Assembly (NCBI GenBank): GCA_012976225.1 | Contig: JAAVVG010000010.1 | Location: 868,001-932,000 of the forward strand | Source: Golubevia sp. BC0850 | Lineage: Eukaryota > Basidiomycota > Exobasidiomycetes > Golubeviales > Golubeviaceae | DNA: 64,000 bases | Direction of reading: 5' to 3' | Part shown: in pieces, positions 10,840 to 22,251 of the stretch | Position numbering within the stretch: position 1 is the stretch's first letter | Layout: each line of letters opens with the position of its first letter | Made by a program: the position numbers and the translations under genes | The notes under the pieces: generated by a model | Databases searched by the model: none | Told to the model about the DNA's origin: nothing | Seen by the model: the letters and a program-made list of their open reading frames with translations, nothing else

Positions 10840-13800
10840 TCATTCCTCGATCCTTTCCCCATGAATTTCCTTTCTTTCCTTCCAACTTCTTCTACTCCAA
10901 TGAATTGGAACTTTGACATAATCTCCACTTTCTCTCCAAACTTTATCATCATTGAAATCAGTTTCCGAAGCCTTTAAGACAGATTGAGTTCTTAACAGAG
11001 AGACGATTGAAGCAGAACCAGAAGCTTTGACGACTGAATTTGAGATTGAAGAACGTGAATTGACTGGTATCTTTGATCTTAGAGCAGTAGTCTTGAAGTC
11101 TTTAAGAGAAGTTTCCGAAGAAGATCTATTAGATTGAAATCTATTCTCAGAAGAAATGGAGGAAGTTTTTGAGAATCTCAGAACTACTCTATTTAATTCA
11201 TCATCTGAATCTCTATCTTCTTCTGAATCAGAATCAGAATTGATTTCTTCTCCAGATTCTTGACTGAAATCATCTCCACTAGAATCATCCAAATTGGATT
11301 GAAATCCTTGACTTTCCTTTTCCAATTCTTTCAATTCCATTCTTAACTTTCTCTGTTTCTCCAAATTCAAATCGACTTTTTCCAATTCAAGTTCAGCATC
11401 TGCGAAAGCTTTTGCTAAACTCTCAGCACCATCTTCTTCGATTCCTTGAGAAAGACAAGGAGGTGACTTGAAGGTTGAAATCGATATGGCTCCTCTTCTT
11501 GGTGACATTGGATTGTTCATCTTTGAATCAATAGATTCTGAATCCGAGCCTGATCCATTTTGAACTTTCTTGGTTGACTTTGGACGATCTTCCTTGAGTT
11601 GAAAAGGTAGAATGAAGGTTTCTATCTCGTCAGATTTCACCTTATGATTCGAAGCTGTCGACTTTGTCTTCGAAATTGAAGAAGTTGAAGAGCTGGAATT
11701 CAGTCTTGAAGAGAGAGGAGATGCAATAGGAATCCTAGAAGTCCCATTCTGAATCCTAGCAACGGGTCTTGGAATCCTACTTTTCATCGTCGTAGGTCTG
11801 ATTCCATCAGAAGTAGTTTTAGGAAGACCAGCAGAAAGTGGAATTGGATTTTCCAAGACTTGATTGTTCTTCTCTACCGCCTTTGTCTTTTCCAAAGGAG
11901 CTGAATTCAATGATTTCTCAAATTTTGGACTTGAATGAGGATTGACTAGATCTAAAGCTTTCGGGAGGTTTACAACTTGTCTTCTACTAGCTAGGGTTGA
12001 AGTCGATCTATCAAGAGTCTTTGTAATCACTTTTTTTGGCCTACAATCCAAATTCGTGTTCAATTTCTTCTCTAGAGATCTCCACAAGGCTCCGGCTTCA
12101 TCTTCAGATCTTTCACCTTCTGAGATAGAACCATTCTCAGCTCTAGACCCTCTCACTTTTTTGGTAGAAGTTGGGGTTGAAATTTTTGGATTAGAAGAAA
12201 TGTTTCTACCTGAATTGATAGGTTGATTGGACAGCTTGGAAGGCGTTGAAGGTGGAGAAATTTGAGGAGTGGAGATGGGTCTTCTTGTGCCGGAACTATT
12301 GGAAGCTTGCGTGGGAGTTGAGGTTGCAGTAGAGGCTGGAGATCCACTGAATGGTCTTGAAGATCGAGTGAGCGGAGTGCTTAAATTGGAACCAGTCATG
12401 GAAGTTGGAGAAGAAGTGAATTGAGAAGTCATGATTGCATTCCCTCTCAACGGTGAATTTTGGACCACCTTTCTGGGCTCGTCCCTACCCTGTCCGAAGC
12501 TGTTTGAAGAATTAGCAACTTGAGATCTTGAATTATGGAGTGAAGCTGGAGTTTGGACTTGAGAAATTGGTCTAGCTTGTGAAGTTGGCCTTGTCTGAGC
12601 GAAAGGTCTAGGAGTTGACTGATTTGACATTGGACTTTGCTGTTGACTTGAATTAGAGATCGGCTGTTGAATCGCTTTCATTGGTGGAGCTTGAAATCTT
12701 TGAGGATTAATCACTCTCTGTTGTTCTGGAGCGGAATTTCTTTCAACTGGAGGAATTGATCTGTAATCAAAATTTGTATCATGAGCAAGATTCTGATGAG
12801 CAAGAATCGGCTGAGAAGAATTAGGCTGTTGAGAAGAGTTTGATTGAACTTGACTAGCCTGTTGAAATCGAGTCGAAGATTGAAATCCTCTTTCACCAGT
12901 CTGAAGTCCCTTCGTATCCGCACCAACTCCCTGAAGTCCATTCTGAATTTTCTGATCTCTTCCACTTCCAAAGATCCCACCGTCCTCACTGCTCTTCTGA
13001 TTCACTTTCATCTTTCTAGCCATTTGCCTCTGATTATAATCGCTTTGACTAACCACCACAATTTTTTCACCTGCACTGAAACTTTTCTGACTTCCAATGG
13101 AATCCTTAGATAAACTTCCATGCATTGGAAAACTTCTATCTTTCAAATTTGGATTCTTAGGACCTTTCAAAAAGGAAGTGGAAGCATTGGAAGCAGTGGT
13201 TAAAGTAGGAGATCCAATCATTAAAGAATTTGGTATCGAAATCGGAATTGGATTTTGAAGTTTTGAAGTTTGAGTTCTTGACTGATTAGGATTTGACGAC
13301 TTGAAAGGAGTTGCTCTTGGATTAAAGGAAGAAGAAGGTTGTTGAGGTGGAAATTGTCGACTTTGAATTTGGTTTTGAAAACAAGTGATTGATCTCTGGG
13401 TGCTTTGACTTGCAACTGCAGCATAAGATCTAGGTTGAGGTCTTGAATTTGGTATGAAAGGTCTTTCAGATTGAACTCCATAAACTTGTGTAGTTCTTTG
13501 TTGTTGTTGATGAATTGCGATTTGACGTTGTTGATGAATTTCAAGTTGCTGAGATCTCGATCTTTGCGAATTCAAATTTCCATTCCCAAAAGATGCTTGA
13601 TTTCCTTGAGATCTCCCAACATTCTCATTGAGATTTCTATTTCCCTCTTGAAATTGTCCTTGATTTCCAATCAATTGTCTTTTGAAACTTCCAACCAAAC
13701 TTCCACCTTCACTTTCACCTGAATTCTTTTCTCTACAAATCCTATAAGGAGAATCTTCCAAGTTACTCGGTGCTCCCAATCCATTTTCTTCTCCAATTGG

Positions 13801-15120
13801 AAGAATATGAATCAAAGTTGAAGCTCTAGAAAGTTTAGAAACTGAAGCAGAATTGACACTTTCAGAAGTATATCTCCTACCACCAACATCTGAACTTGTG
13901 ATGCCTGGTTTTGAAATCGAAGAAATAGAAGAAACTCTAGAATTTGTAGAAGATGGAAAATGTAAATTTGAAGGAGCACTGAATTTTCTAACGTTTTGAT
14001 TCTTTTGAAATCCAAATCCGAAAGGTGAAACTTGAGTTCCAATCAACAATCTCCCAACATTTCCACTTTCACTTTCAACTCGATTAGAAATCTGAGATTT
14101 GATTCCAGGAAACATAGAAGTTGATTTGTTTCTTGGAGATAAACCACATTTTTCTACCATTCGACTTAAAGAATCGATAATTGGAGTTGAAGGTTTTGGA
14201 TTTGAAACCTTGCTAATAGAATTTGAACCTCGACTCAATTTCTGCATCAAATTGAAATGATGTCCTGAACTGACTACTCTTCTTGGAGTATTTGAAGGTA
14301 AAGAATTTAAAGGAGAAGAATTCAAAGGTAATGAATAAGGAGGTAAAAATTGACCTGGAATCAAAGATAAAGTCGAGAGTGAAGAACTAGTTGAATAGGT
14401 AGTTGAAGTTGAAATTTGTCTTTGATGAGAAGAAGAAGGAGGTTTGGTCATGATTCTTTCTTGTTTTTGATTTGAAGGGTGTAAAGGATGAGAAGAAGGA
14501 TAAGTTGAAGAATTCAGATTTATCGAATGGTTTTGATTTTGCTTTGGATTTCCAGCCTGCTGGAATGATTCAAGGTTTGAACTTCGAATTCCATTATGGT
14601 TTATTGATCTAAAAGAATTAATTTGGTTAGAAGAAGTAGAAGAAGGTGGTGGTAAAGCTTGTTTAGGTTTCCTCCCTCTTCTACCAGCTACAACTACTTT
14701 CCATTCTCCTTCATCCTTGCTTTGATTTTCAACTTGATTTCTACCATTTCCATTTTCATTCGAAGTTCCATTCGCATTTTTTATAGGAAAAGAAAAAGGT
14801 CTAACATTCTTAGAAGTTTGAGGTGGTGCTTCGGATCTAACCGGCGATGTTCTAGACTCGTCTCTTCGTCCAACATGACCTTCTAAAATGTAACCACCAA
14901 AACCATCTGGTATTCTCCCCGCATTCCCAGATCCAGTGGTAGATCCATTGATCATAGAAGCCGGTCTTGCATTTGAAATAGCACTAGCAGTTGGACTTGC
15001 ACTGGCGAATTGAGATCTGAAAGCGAATTTTTTCCAAGCTTCATCTTGACTTAGATCTTGACATCTGAAAATCCCCTGTTTAGCTAAGGATTGTAATGGA
15101 TCTTTTTCAATTCTTCCCAT
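10840..15120 (-). CDS. large low-complexity Ser/Asn/Gln-rich protein, function unknown
   Basis: A single uninterrupted frame of 1426 residues starts at the ATG at 15120. The N-terminus has a short ordered-looking segment (SLAKQGIFRC, DEAWKKFAFRS). Then comes WKVVVAGRRGRKPK near residue 140 and about 1000 residues of Ser/Asn/Gln/Pro-rich disorder. Near residues 1215-1260 there is a charged coiled-coil-like helix (AFADAELELEKVDLNLEKQ), followed by an acidic block rich in Asp/Ser/Glu. A conserved-looking basic tail ends in VKVPIHWSRRSWKERKE. No catalytic domain is visible. Absence of stops over 4.2 kb and consistent codon use support a real gene. It is divergent from BUD4 across an 860-base gap. 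Scaffold or RNA-binding roles would be guesses. Confidence 0.7.
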   Translation of the reverse strand: MGRIEKDPLQSLAKQGIFRCQDLSQDEAWKKFAFRSQFASASPTASAISNARPASMINGSTTGSGNAGRIPDGFGGYILEGHVGRRDESRTSPVRSEAPPQTSKNVRPFSFPIKNANGTSNENGNGRNQVENQSKDEGEWKVVVAGRRGRKPKQALPPPSSTSSNQINSFRSINHNGIRSSNLESFQQAGNPKQNQNHSINLNSSTYPSSHPLHPSNQKQERIMTKPPSSSHQRQISTSTTYSTSSSLSTLSLIPGQFLPPYSLPLNSSPLNSLPSNTPRRVVSSGHHFNLMQKLSRGSNSISKVSNPKPSTPIIDSLSRMVEKCGLSPRNKSTSMFPGIKSQISNRVESESGNVGRLLIGTQVSPFGFGFQKNQNVRKFSAPSNLHFPSSTNSRVSSISSISKPGITSSDVGGRRYTSESVNSASVSKLSRASTLIHILPIGEENGLGAPSNLEDSPYRICREKNSGESEGGSLVGSFKRQLIGNQGQFQEGNRNLNENVGRSQGNQASFGNGNLNSQRSRSQQLEIHQQRQIAIHQQQQRTTQVYGVQSERPFIPNSRPQPRSYAAVASQSTQRSITCFQNQIQSRQFPPQQPSSSFNPRATPFKSSNPNQSRTQTSKLQNPIPISIPNSLMIGSPTLTTASNASTSFLKGPKNPNLKDRSFPMHGSLSKDSIGSQKSFSAGEKIVVVSQSDYNQRQMARKMKVNQKSSEDGGIFGSGRDQKIQNGLQGVGADTKGLQTGERGFQSSTRFQQASQVQSNSSQQPNSSQPILAHQNLAHDTNFDYRSIPPVERNSAPEQQRVINPQRFQAPPMKAIQQPISNSSQQQSPMSNQSTPRPFAQTRPTSQARPISQVQTPASLHNSRSQVANSSNSFGQGRDEPRKVVQNSPLRGNAIMTSQFTSSPTSMTGSNLSTPLTRSSRPFSGSPASTATSTPTQASNSSGTRRPISTPQISPPSTPSKLSNQPINSGRNISSNPKISTPTSTKKVRGSRAENGSISEGERSEDEAGALWRSLEKKLNTNLDCRPKKVITKTLDRSTSTLASRRQVVNLPKALDLVNPHSSPKFEKSLNSAPLEKTKAVEKNNQVLENPIPLSAGLPKTTSDGIRPTTMKSRIPRPVARIQNGTSRIPIASPLSSRLNSSSSTSSISKTKSTASNHKVKSDEIETFILPFQLKEDRPKSTKKVQNGSGSDSESIDSKMNNPMSPRRGAISISTFKSPPCLSQGIEEDGAESLAKAFADAELELEKVDLNLEKQRKLRMELKELEKESQGFQSNLDDSSGDDFSQESGEEINSDSDSEEDRDSDDELNRVVLRFSKTSSISSENRFQSNRSSSETSLKDFKTTALRSKIPVNSRSSISNSVVKASGSASIVSLLRTQSVLKASETDFNDDKVWRESGDYVKVPIHWSRRSWKERKEIHGERIEE

Positions 15121-15981
15121 CCTCTCTCCCTAAACTGGTGAGGTTTTCTGAATGTAGCTCTTCAAGAGCGTTGTCTGTCTGTTGTTGTTTGGCACCAGGC
15201 CCAGAGTAAAAGAAAGTGTGTGTGGTAGGAGAAGTCTGAAGAGGAAGGTTGTTAAAAGTATGCTCGTTATTGAACTGAGAGCATCTACTCCTTTTCTGAC
15301 CTGACCTAGTTGAGCCAGCTCGTGTTGGTTTGAAGTGAAATGAGGGAAAAGGGAAAGAAAGAAACTGGATGTTTGGAATCCGATTTGCAAACGATGGAGC
15401 TCCGTTGGAATTACAAAGACCGGGAATAGAAAGCAGAATGAACATTGGCAAAGGGGTGGGAGGGGAGGTCCATCAACCTTTGTAAGCAGCTGTCAAGCTT
15501 CGGCATGGCGAAGGGAGGGAAAGGGAAAGGGGAGGGATTTGAGACACCTCTCTTTCTTTTTAGTCGAACTCCATCTTGAAGCTTTTACTTGAATCTTGTA
15601 CTTTGAACTGAATCGGTACTGTTACTTAAATGAATTCAAATCGAATTGATGAAATTGGAAAAGTTCACTTGTTTGAAGAAGAGTTGTGTTTGTCACGTGT
15701 GGGGGAAGAAGGAAGACGTGAGCAGACGCTTTGGGGATCGGGGGCGTGTTGGTGTTTGAAACCCTCTTTTGATTCTTGATACTTCTCTACTTTCATCCTC
15801 ATCCCACATTGGTCACATATTCATTTTTGACTTGCTATTGTCATTGAATATTATCTTTTAGTCTCAATTGCTCAGGTTAATCCACACTCACTTCACTCAC
15901 TCCATCCAGTCGCACTCTCTTCCCTTCCCTTCCCTCTGTTGGTCTCCACAACACACCCGCATCCATCCAATCACATCCAAG
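15121..15981. other. divergent promoter region between the low-complexity gene and BUD4
   Basis: This 861-base gap separates the two start codons. It contains a CACGTG E-box at about 15695 and pyrimidine-rich runs before the BUD4 start. Open frames inside have no recognisable content. Confidence 0.4.
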
Positions 15982-18900
15982 ATGGCATCGACTTTACGGT
16001 CACCTCCGTCAAGTCAAGCTCAACCGAGTTTATTATCTTCACCTGATGCTTCAACTTCTGCAATCTTAGGAGCATCTTCTTCTGGATGGTCTCATTCTCA
16101 TTCTCCATCATCCTCCTCTTCTCCACGTAAACCAACTTCTTCTATTCAATCCCCTTCAACAACCGTTTCAGCTTCTTCGTCAGAACTTCAACATCATCAA
16201 TCCCAATCTCCTCGAAAGATTTCAAATTCTTACACTTCCTTGAAATCTCATGGTTTGGTTTCTAATAGCATTTTCACTCAATCAACTGGTCCCTCAAGCA
16301 AATCCAATCCATCACCAACGACTAAATCACAATTTTCACCTGGAAGAAGAGAAGTTTTGAATAGGAAGCAAGTTGGAATGGGTTTGGGAATTGGGATTGG
16401 AGGTCCTCCATCCTCAAACAATGGTGGAATTCATGGTGGAATTCATCAACGTCAAACCTCAAGTGAAAGATCAAGATCTCCTCAAAGTAATCATTTACCT
16501 TCAAGATCTGATGTTGAAAATGAATTGGGAAGTTTAGGTCAAGGTCAGTCTTCAACAAATCTTGGTGGAATGACAGGGACAGGAGGAGGAGGAAAGGTTT
16601 TACCTAGAAAGTCCAGAGGAGTTGAAATCTTACATCAAGGAAGTTATGTTAGTAATTCTCCTTTTAAAGGTGGAAAGGAATCTTCATCAAATTTCAACAA
16701 TGGCGGAAATAATAAAAGTCAAAGTCCAACTTCACCTTCAAAACTTTCATCGTCATCCCAATCTGATGTTAGTGTTAAACCTTCCACTCCGACGAAACCC
16801 AAACTTTTTCAACATCCAATCACTTCAACTCCTGAACGTTGTAATTTACCAACTACTCCAACTTCTAGGGAATCAACTCCTAGAACTTCTCCCTCTTCTA
16901 ACAATCAAACCTCTGGTCTATTGGTCTCCAATCGTTTGAGAGGTCCAAGAGAAATTCCATCTCCGACTTCTGTGAATGGTAAAGATGATGAATGGAAAGG
17001 AAATGGAGCTGGAACTGGTAAAAGAGAAAGAAGAAAGACTGTGACTTTCGATGAAGTTTTGGAAGTTCAGGAATTTGATAAGGAGAGTAGTTTTGATGGG
17101 ATGAGCTTAAGATCTGAAGGAAGTGCTTTGGAAATTGAACAACATTTGTTCGGAGGTGCAAATGGAAATGGAAACGCAAATGGAGATGATGAAGAAGAGA
17201 TTATGTGGAGAAATCAAGGACAAAGTCAAGAAAGAAGTGAGGAAGGAGAAGGACAAGACGTTTTCGGTTCTTCTCCAATCAAACTCTCTATCAAGAATGG
17301 TTCTCCTAACTTTTCAGAAAGTGGAAGTGAAGCTTCTCCAGCTATTCTTCAACAACAACAACAACAACAACATCATCATCATCATCATCATCATCAAAAT
17401 AAATCAACCGGTGAAGAATTGACCCCTTCAATTTCTTCTTCCTCTTCGAATTATTCAAGTGAATCTGAATCTCAGATTGTAACTCCAGAGATCCATAATA
17501 CTTCTTTGGGAGACATTTCAGCAAGTTGGGAAAAAAAATATAGAACTGCTGGATACGAAGATCAAGATGAAAATGAAGTTGATGGTGAAAAAAGTTTCAA
17601 ATCTTTTAGAGATCCAGATGGAGGTGGAGGAGAAGAATTTGATAATGAAGATAGTCTTGGAGCTGTTGGTTTAGGTGGGATTCATAGAGTTGATTCTATG
17701 GTTGATGAATTATTGAAAGAAGAATTATTAGCTAGTCCTGGAAGAGAAAAAGCTGAAGCTTTACAAGTAGCTAAGAATAGAGCTGAAGAAATTAGATCTG
17801 AACCTCAATCTCAATCTTCCGAAATTCAAGTTGGTCGTAAACCTTTACCTTCTTTACCACCTGCACTTCCAACTCAGGATGAAGACCCATCGTTAGTACC
17901 ATCTCAAGAGAAACTTCAAGCTCAAGAGATCGTAGGCCATGGACTTCAATCTGCACCTTCAGCTTCTGAATTACCTTCTCTACCAAATTGGTCTCCTTTA
18001 ATCTTTGATCAAACTCCTCTACCTCAAGTTGAAGATTTACCTTCACCATCAGCTCATTCTAGAGAAGACAGTGGAAATTCAGTCTCAGAGGAATTAGAAG
18101 TTGAATCTGAAGTTGAAGAGAAACCAGTTAGAAGAGGATCTAAATCCTCTGTTTCCAATTCCAGTGGGATTGAATCACCAAGAAGAAACAATTCAACCAG
18201 ATTAAGACCTCATATCTCAAGAGACAAAATCTTAGAAAGAGTAGCTAAAGAAAAAAAGAGAAACGATTTGAATTCTCAAAATCCTGAAGAATTTAATAGA
18301 ATCAATTCTAATTCTAATTCTAATTCTGCTAGACCTTCAGATTCTACTCAAACTTCTAAAGATGAGATTTTAATTCAATCTCAAACTCATTCTGATTTTT
18401 CTAAACATGGTTCTTTTTCAGATAAGATTGAAATTTCAAGACCTAGAAATTCGGAACCTCAATCCGTTCAAACTCAAAGACCTGGATTACCTGCTAGAGG
18501 TAGTGAACCTTTTACTCCAAAAGCTGCACCTCAACCTTCTCCAGTTAAAGAAGACGATTTAGAAAGAGGTTTGGGACTTTCTGGAATTGATGGAAATTCT
18601 CCAATCTTAAATGGTAGTGGAGAGAAAGCTAGAAGAGGTTCTGCTTTAGAATCTCCTTTGGAAAGATTAAGTTCCGAAGTCGCTGCTGAACAATTAGCTG
18701 CTTCTGAAATCAATGGGGAAGGAGAAAAAGAAAGAGAATCAATGCCTCCTCCTCCTCCTCCTACTTTACCTTCAAAGAGAGAATTCAAATTATCAAGTTC
18801 AAGTAATCTTTCTGAATTGGAAGCTAGGAAAAGAGAACAAGCTTGGTTTAATGAGGAAGATGCTTCAATTGAACCTGAATCTCAAAGCCAAAAGAATGAT

Positions 18901-21480
18901 TATTTAAACGCTCCTGAAGCTTCTTCTAGTCCTCTTCCAACTTCTCCAGGTGGAAGTAGACTTTCACCATCACTTCTAGGCCCAGCTCCAAAACCCTTGA
19001 CTCCTGCTCAAGCTGCTGATCAAATCATTGCTAGAAGGAGATCTAAGAAAGTTGTGAAAGAAGGTGCAAGTGGTAGACCTACTAGAAGAAGATCTTCAAG
19101 TACTCCTGGAAGTAGACCCGCTACCTCAAACGGAGTGGTTGAAGATTTCGGTAATAGTGTTGCTGAAGATGGATCTAATGCTTCCAATTCAAATCAGAGT
19201 AGCTTGAATTCTAGACAAAGTATTGGGAAGGATTTGGCTAGAAGTAAAGAGATTTTGGATAGGAATTTGGAAAAGGCTATCGAAATTGGGTTTGGTAGAG
19301 GGATTGAGAGAGAGATCAGTAGAATTTATAGAGAGGGTGATGTGAGTATTCTCTCTAGGCCTGTTGCTTTTTTCTTTTTCTTTTTCGTTTGGATTTGTTG
19401 AGGTTGAAGCTGACATTACCACCTTTTCTGTCTCTCTTCTTCTCCCATAGCAAAAGTATAAGGTCAATGATCGTGGAACTTTCACCGGAGTTGAAGATAA
19501 GGTTGGACATTCCTCTAAGGCTAGAGATGTTGATAGTGGGAAGGCTTGGAGGAAATTAAGAAGACCAAGTGACATCGTGAGTTTCTGGAAGATGGCCAAA
19601 TCAACGATCTGGATACAAATTCTTATCCCGTTCTGACCTCATCCTCTTCCTCTCTTTCTATTTGCAGAACGAATATGCCAAGGAGCTGAGAGAATATCGT
19701 GAAAGTGAAAATCCCAAGAAGGCACTTGGAAAGGTTTTCGTCATGGTCGATTCTTTCACTCCAGAGAACATTCCGGTTCCAAGTCGACCAACCAAATTCT
19801 ACGCAGTCTTGGATAACGGACTACATGTGGTCAAAACTGGAACAACAAGTCTAAGAGCTGGTCAATCCAGTCGAATCGGACAAGAGTTCGAACTGATTCA
19901 ACATAAGAATTTAGAGTTCAGTCTTACTCTTGTTGTTCAAAGAGATGCTCATTTAGTCGAACCGATTCCTCAAGTCAATAATTCGCCAACCATTCCAAGC
20001 TCTCCAAAGAAAGTTGGTGGTTTCTCTAGATTCTTCACTTCTCCAAAGAAGCAAGCTGCTAAATTAAGAGAAAGAGAAACTAAATTCGGTTCAATCAATG
20101 GAAATCAATCTCAACAAATTAGAGGAGAACCAATGCTTTCTTTCATCAATAAAGAAGGTGCTTTTGGTAGAGCTAGTGTCATCTTTGAACAAGTTGCTCC
20201 TCAATGCTTGGCTAGATGCTTGGTTCTAGAACTTCCAGTTCAAGGGGTCTCTGATCCCGCTTTGAGTTTAAATGGTCCTTTTAATGCAAATATTGGAACT
20301 GATAGTAGGATAGATTTCAATAGGAACTTGAATAAAATTAGAGGTACTTTGAGACTCAAGTTATTCTATCTACCTCCAATGCCTAGTGTTCCAAAGAAAC
20401 TTCTACCTGAGAACTTGGGTGATTGTATCAATGGAATGAAGGCTGCTGCTTCAAAAGAAACTGAACCGAGGTTGGAAGGAGTTCTTACTCAGCTAGGAGG
20501 TGATTGTGTGGTGAGTATTCGGTTTGGTGAAGCAAGAAAGACAGAAGCGCCTGATTGTGTTCAGTTCCCTTAAAACCTAACGTGCTTTTCTTCTCTCGAC
20601 TTTTCCTTCTTCCTCCTCTCAGAGCTGGCGTCGTCGTCCCGTCAAAGCCCAAGGAGCTCATCTGATCTGCTTCAACGAGATCACCAAGAAGCCAACTGTC
20701 AAGATTGATCTCTCGAAAGCAGTCGCTGTGGAAGATAACAACGATCCAGTGACTCCTGCTCTTCAATCCGGAACAGCTAGTACTCCAAGTGATGCTGGTT
20801 CGACTCCTTCTCGTGCAGCGACGGTCAGAAGTGGCTACAAGGTTCCAGATGAAGAAGAACTAGACGAATCTTACAACGTCGAGAGATCTTTCAGAATCAC
20901 TTTCGCAGATGGAGAGAGAATTAGTTTCTTCGCTGATACTGATGAACAGAAAGCTAGTTGGATAGCTTGTTTCAAGAAGGTTATTCAAAATGACATTCCA
21001 GTGGCTCCTGTTTGGGCTACCATGGCTACTGATATGCTGAAAGCTAGGAATGGAGAAGTTCAGAAAAGGACGACAATCCCGACTTCTCAATCTCAATCCC
21101 GACCTCAATCTCAAACTCCAATCAATTCATCTCCTATCAAGACTTCTTCTCAAATCCCGGTCGGTTCGCTTCGAAAGAGCGTCAGTAAGCAAGCTCCAGA
21201 TCAAATTAACGTTTCAGAAGCAATGCCAACTCCAGAAAGAAAATCTAGACCAGCTTCAATTGCTTTCGCACCAGTTTCAGCTCCAACTCCACCTTCTTCT
21301 TTAGCCTCCAGTCATAGAAAGACTCCTTCAACTTCAACTCGTCCAATTTCTTATGGAGTTCATCAAAGTGGAATCCCTACTCCAACTAGAAAACCTGTTC
21401 CTTCTTCTAGCTCTGCAACAGTTGGATCTAGACCTCAAAGCATGTTTCAACCAATGACTCGTCCTTCTCCTAGAACGTAA
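15982..21480 (+). CDS. BUD4: Bud4/anillin-like septation scaffold with C-terminal PH domain
   Basis: There are four exons, 15982-19341, 19451-19576, 19668-20510 and 20623-21480, giving about 1728 residues with all phases consistent. The ATG at 15982 (AAGATGG) is preferred; the frame is open upstream without an ATG. The first 1100 residues are Ser-rich disorder with a polyQ-polyH tract and proline runs. Exon 3 carries the anillin/Bud4 homology region (NEYAKELREYRES, ALGKVFVMVDSF, FYAVLDNGLHVVKTG). Exon 4 begins SWRRRPVKAQGAHLICFN and continues as a PH domain ending FADTDEQKASWIACFKKVI, followed by a basic Ser/Pro tail. Bud4 and Mid1/anillin proteins bind septins and membrane at the bud neck or division site. 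The gene converges on GLC3. Confidence 0.85.
17350..17394 (+). repeat. (CAA)7(CAT)8 coding microsatellite
   Basis: Seven CAA codons followed by eight CAT codons encode a polyglutamine-polyhistidine tract in the disordered half of the Bud4-like protein. The uninterrupted units suggest length variation between strains. Confidence 0.9.
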
Positions 21481-22251
21481 AATACAGAAATTAATTCAAA
21501 TTCAGTCAAGTCTCTTCTCCATTTCCTTCCTATGAACCTTCATTCTCAAAAAGAACTTCTCGAAAGCCTCCCAATCTCTCTCTCTCTCTCTTCTAAACGG
21601 AATCTGGAAAAGTCATACATCGGTCTCTGTCAGAAACCCCTCTCAACTTTCACCCCAACATGGCAGCAATATCTTCCCCTATTTCTCTTTTCTATAGGAT
21701 CTTTGATCCTTTCAAAACTTATTCCATGCTCTTCTTTATTGTTTTCAATGCCTCAACTATCTAAGCTTCTACAAAATCCCAAAAAACGAACTCATAAAAA
21801 AGATTCACATGTGTCTCATACTTCTCTTCGCCTCATTCCTTCGACTCCTACCTGCACTTTGACAGTGAAACATACTAACCGCTTTCCCCTTCTTGTAAAT
21901 CTTTCCTGCCTCTTTTTCGCTTCCCTTTTCTTTTTCTCTGTTGTGCCATCTTTTCTCTCTCCGCGATTCTATCTCTCCTCGTAATGCGCTTCTTTCCATC
22001 TTGGACTCAATAAAATGATCACTTCCTCGTGCGCATTCTCTTTGTTGACCTGAAACGCTCGCGGAAGACACTCAAAGCGAAAGTGACGAGCCGGAAGATG
22101 ATTGGCTTGCTCACACATAGGTGTCGTTTTTTTGGATACAGTTCAAGTGGATGGAAATGGCCTTGAAGATGTAAAATCTAGAGAAGGAGGAGGAAAGGAA
22201 AGACCTTGGCGTAATGTTCGTGACTCTGATATTTACAACACTCGGAAGGGT
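21481..22251. other. convergent 3' region between BUD4 and GLC3
   Basis: Both flanking genes end here. A (CT)n run lies near 21570-21590. An AATAAA at 22009-22014 could serve as the BUD4 polyadenylation signal, although it lies over 500 bases past the stop. No gene is evident. Confidence 0.45.

Noticed and set aside
17342-17524. Open frame opposite the Bud4 gene encoding poly-Asp and poly-Val
   Set aside because: It is the reverse strand of the CAA/CAT codon repeat and has no gene structure of its own.
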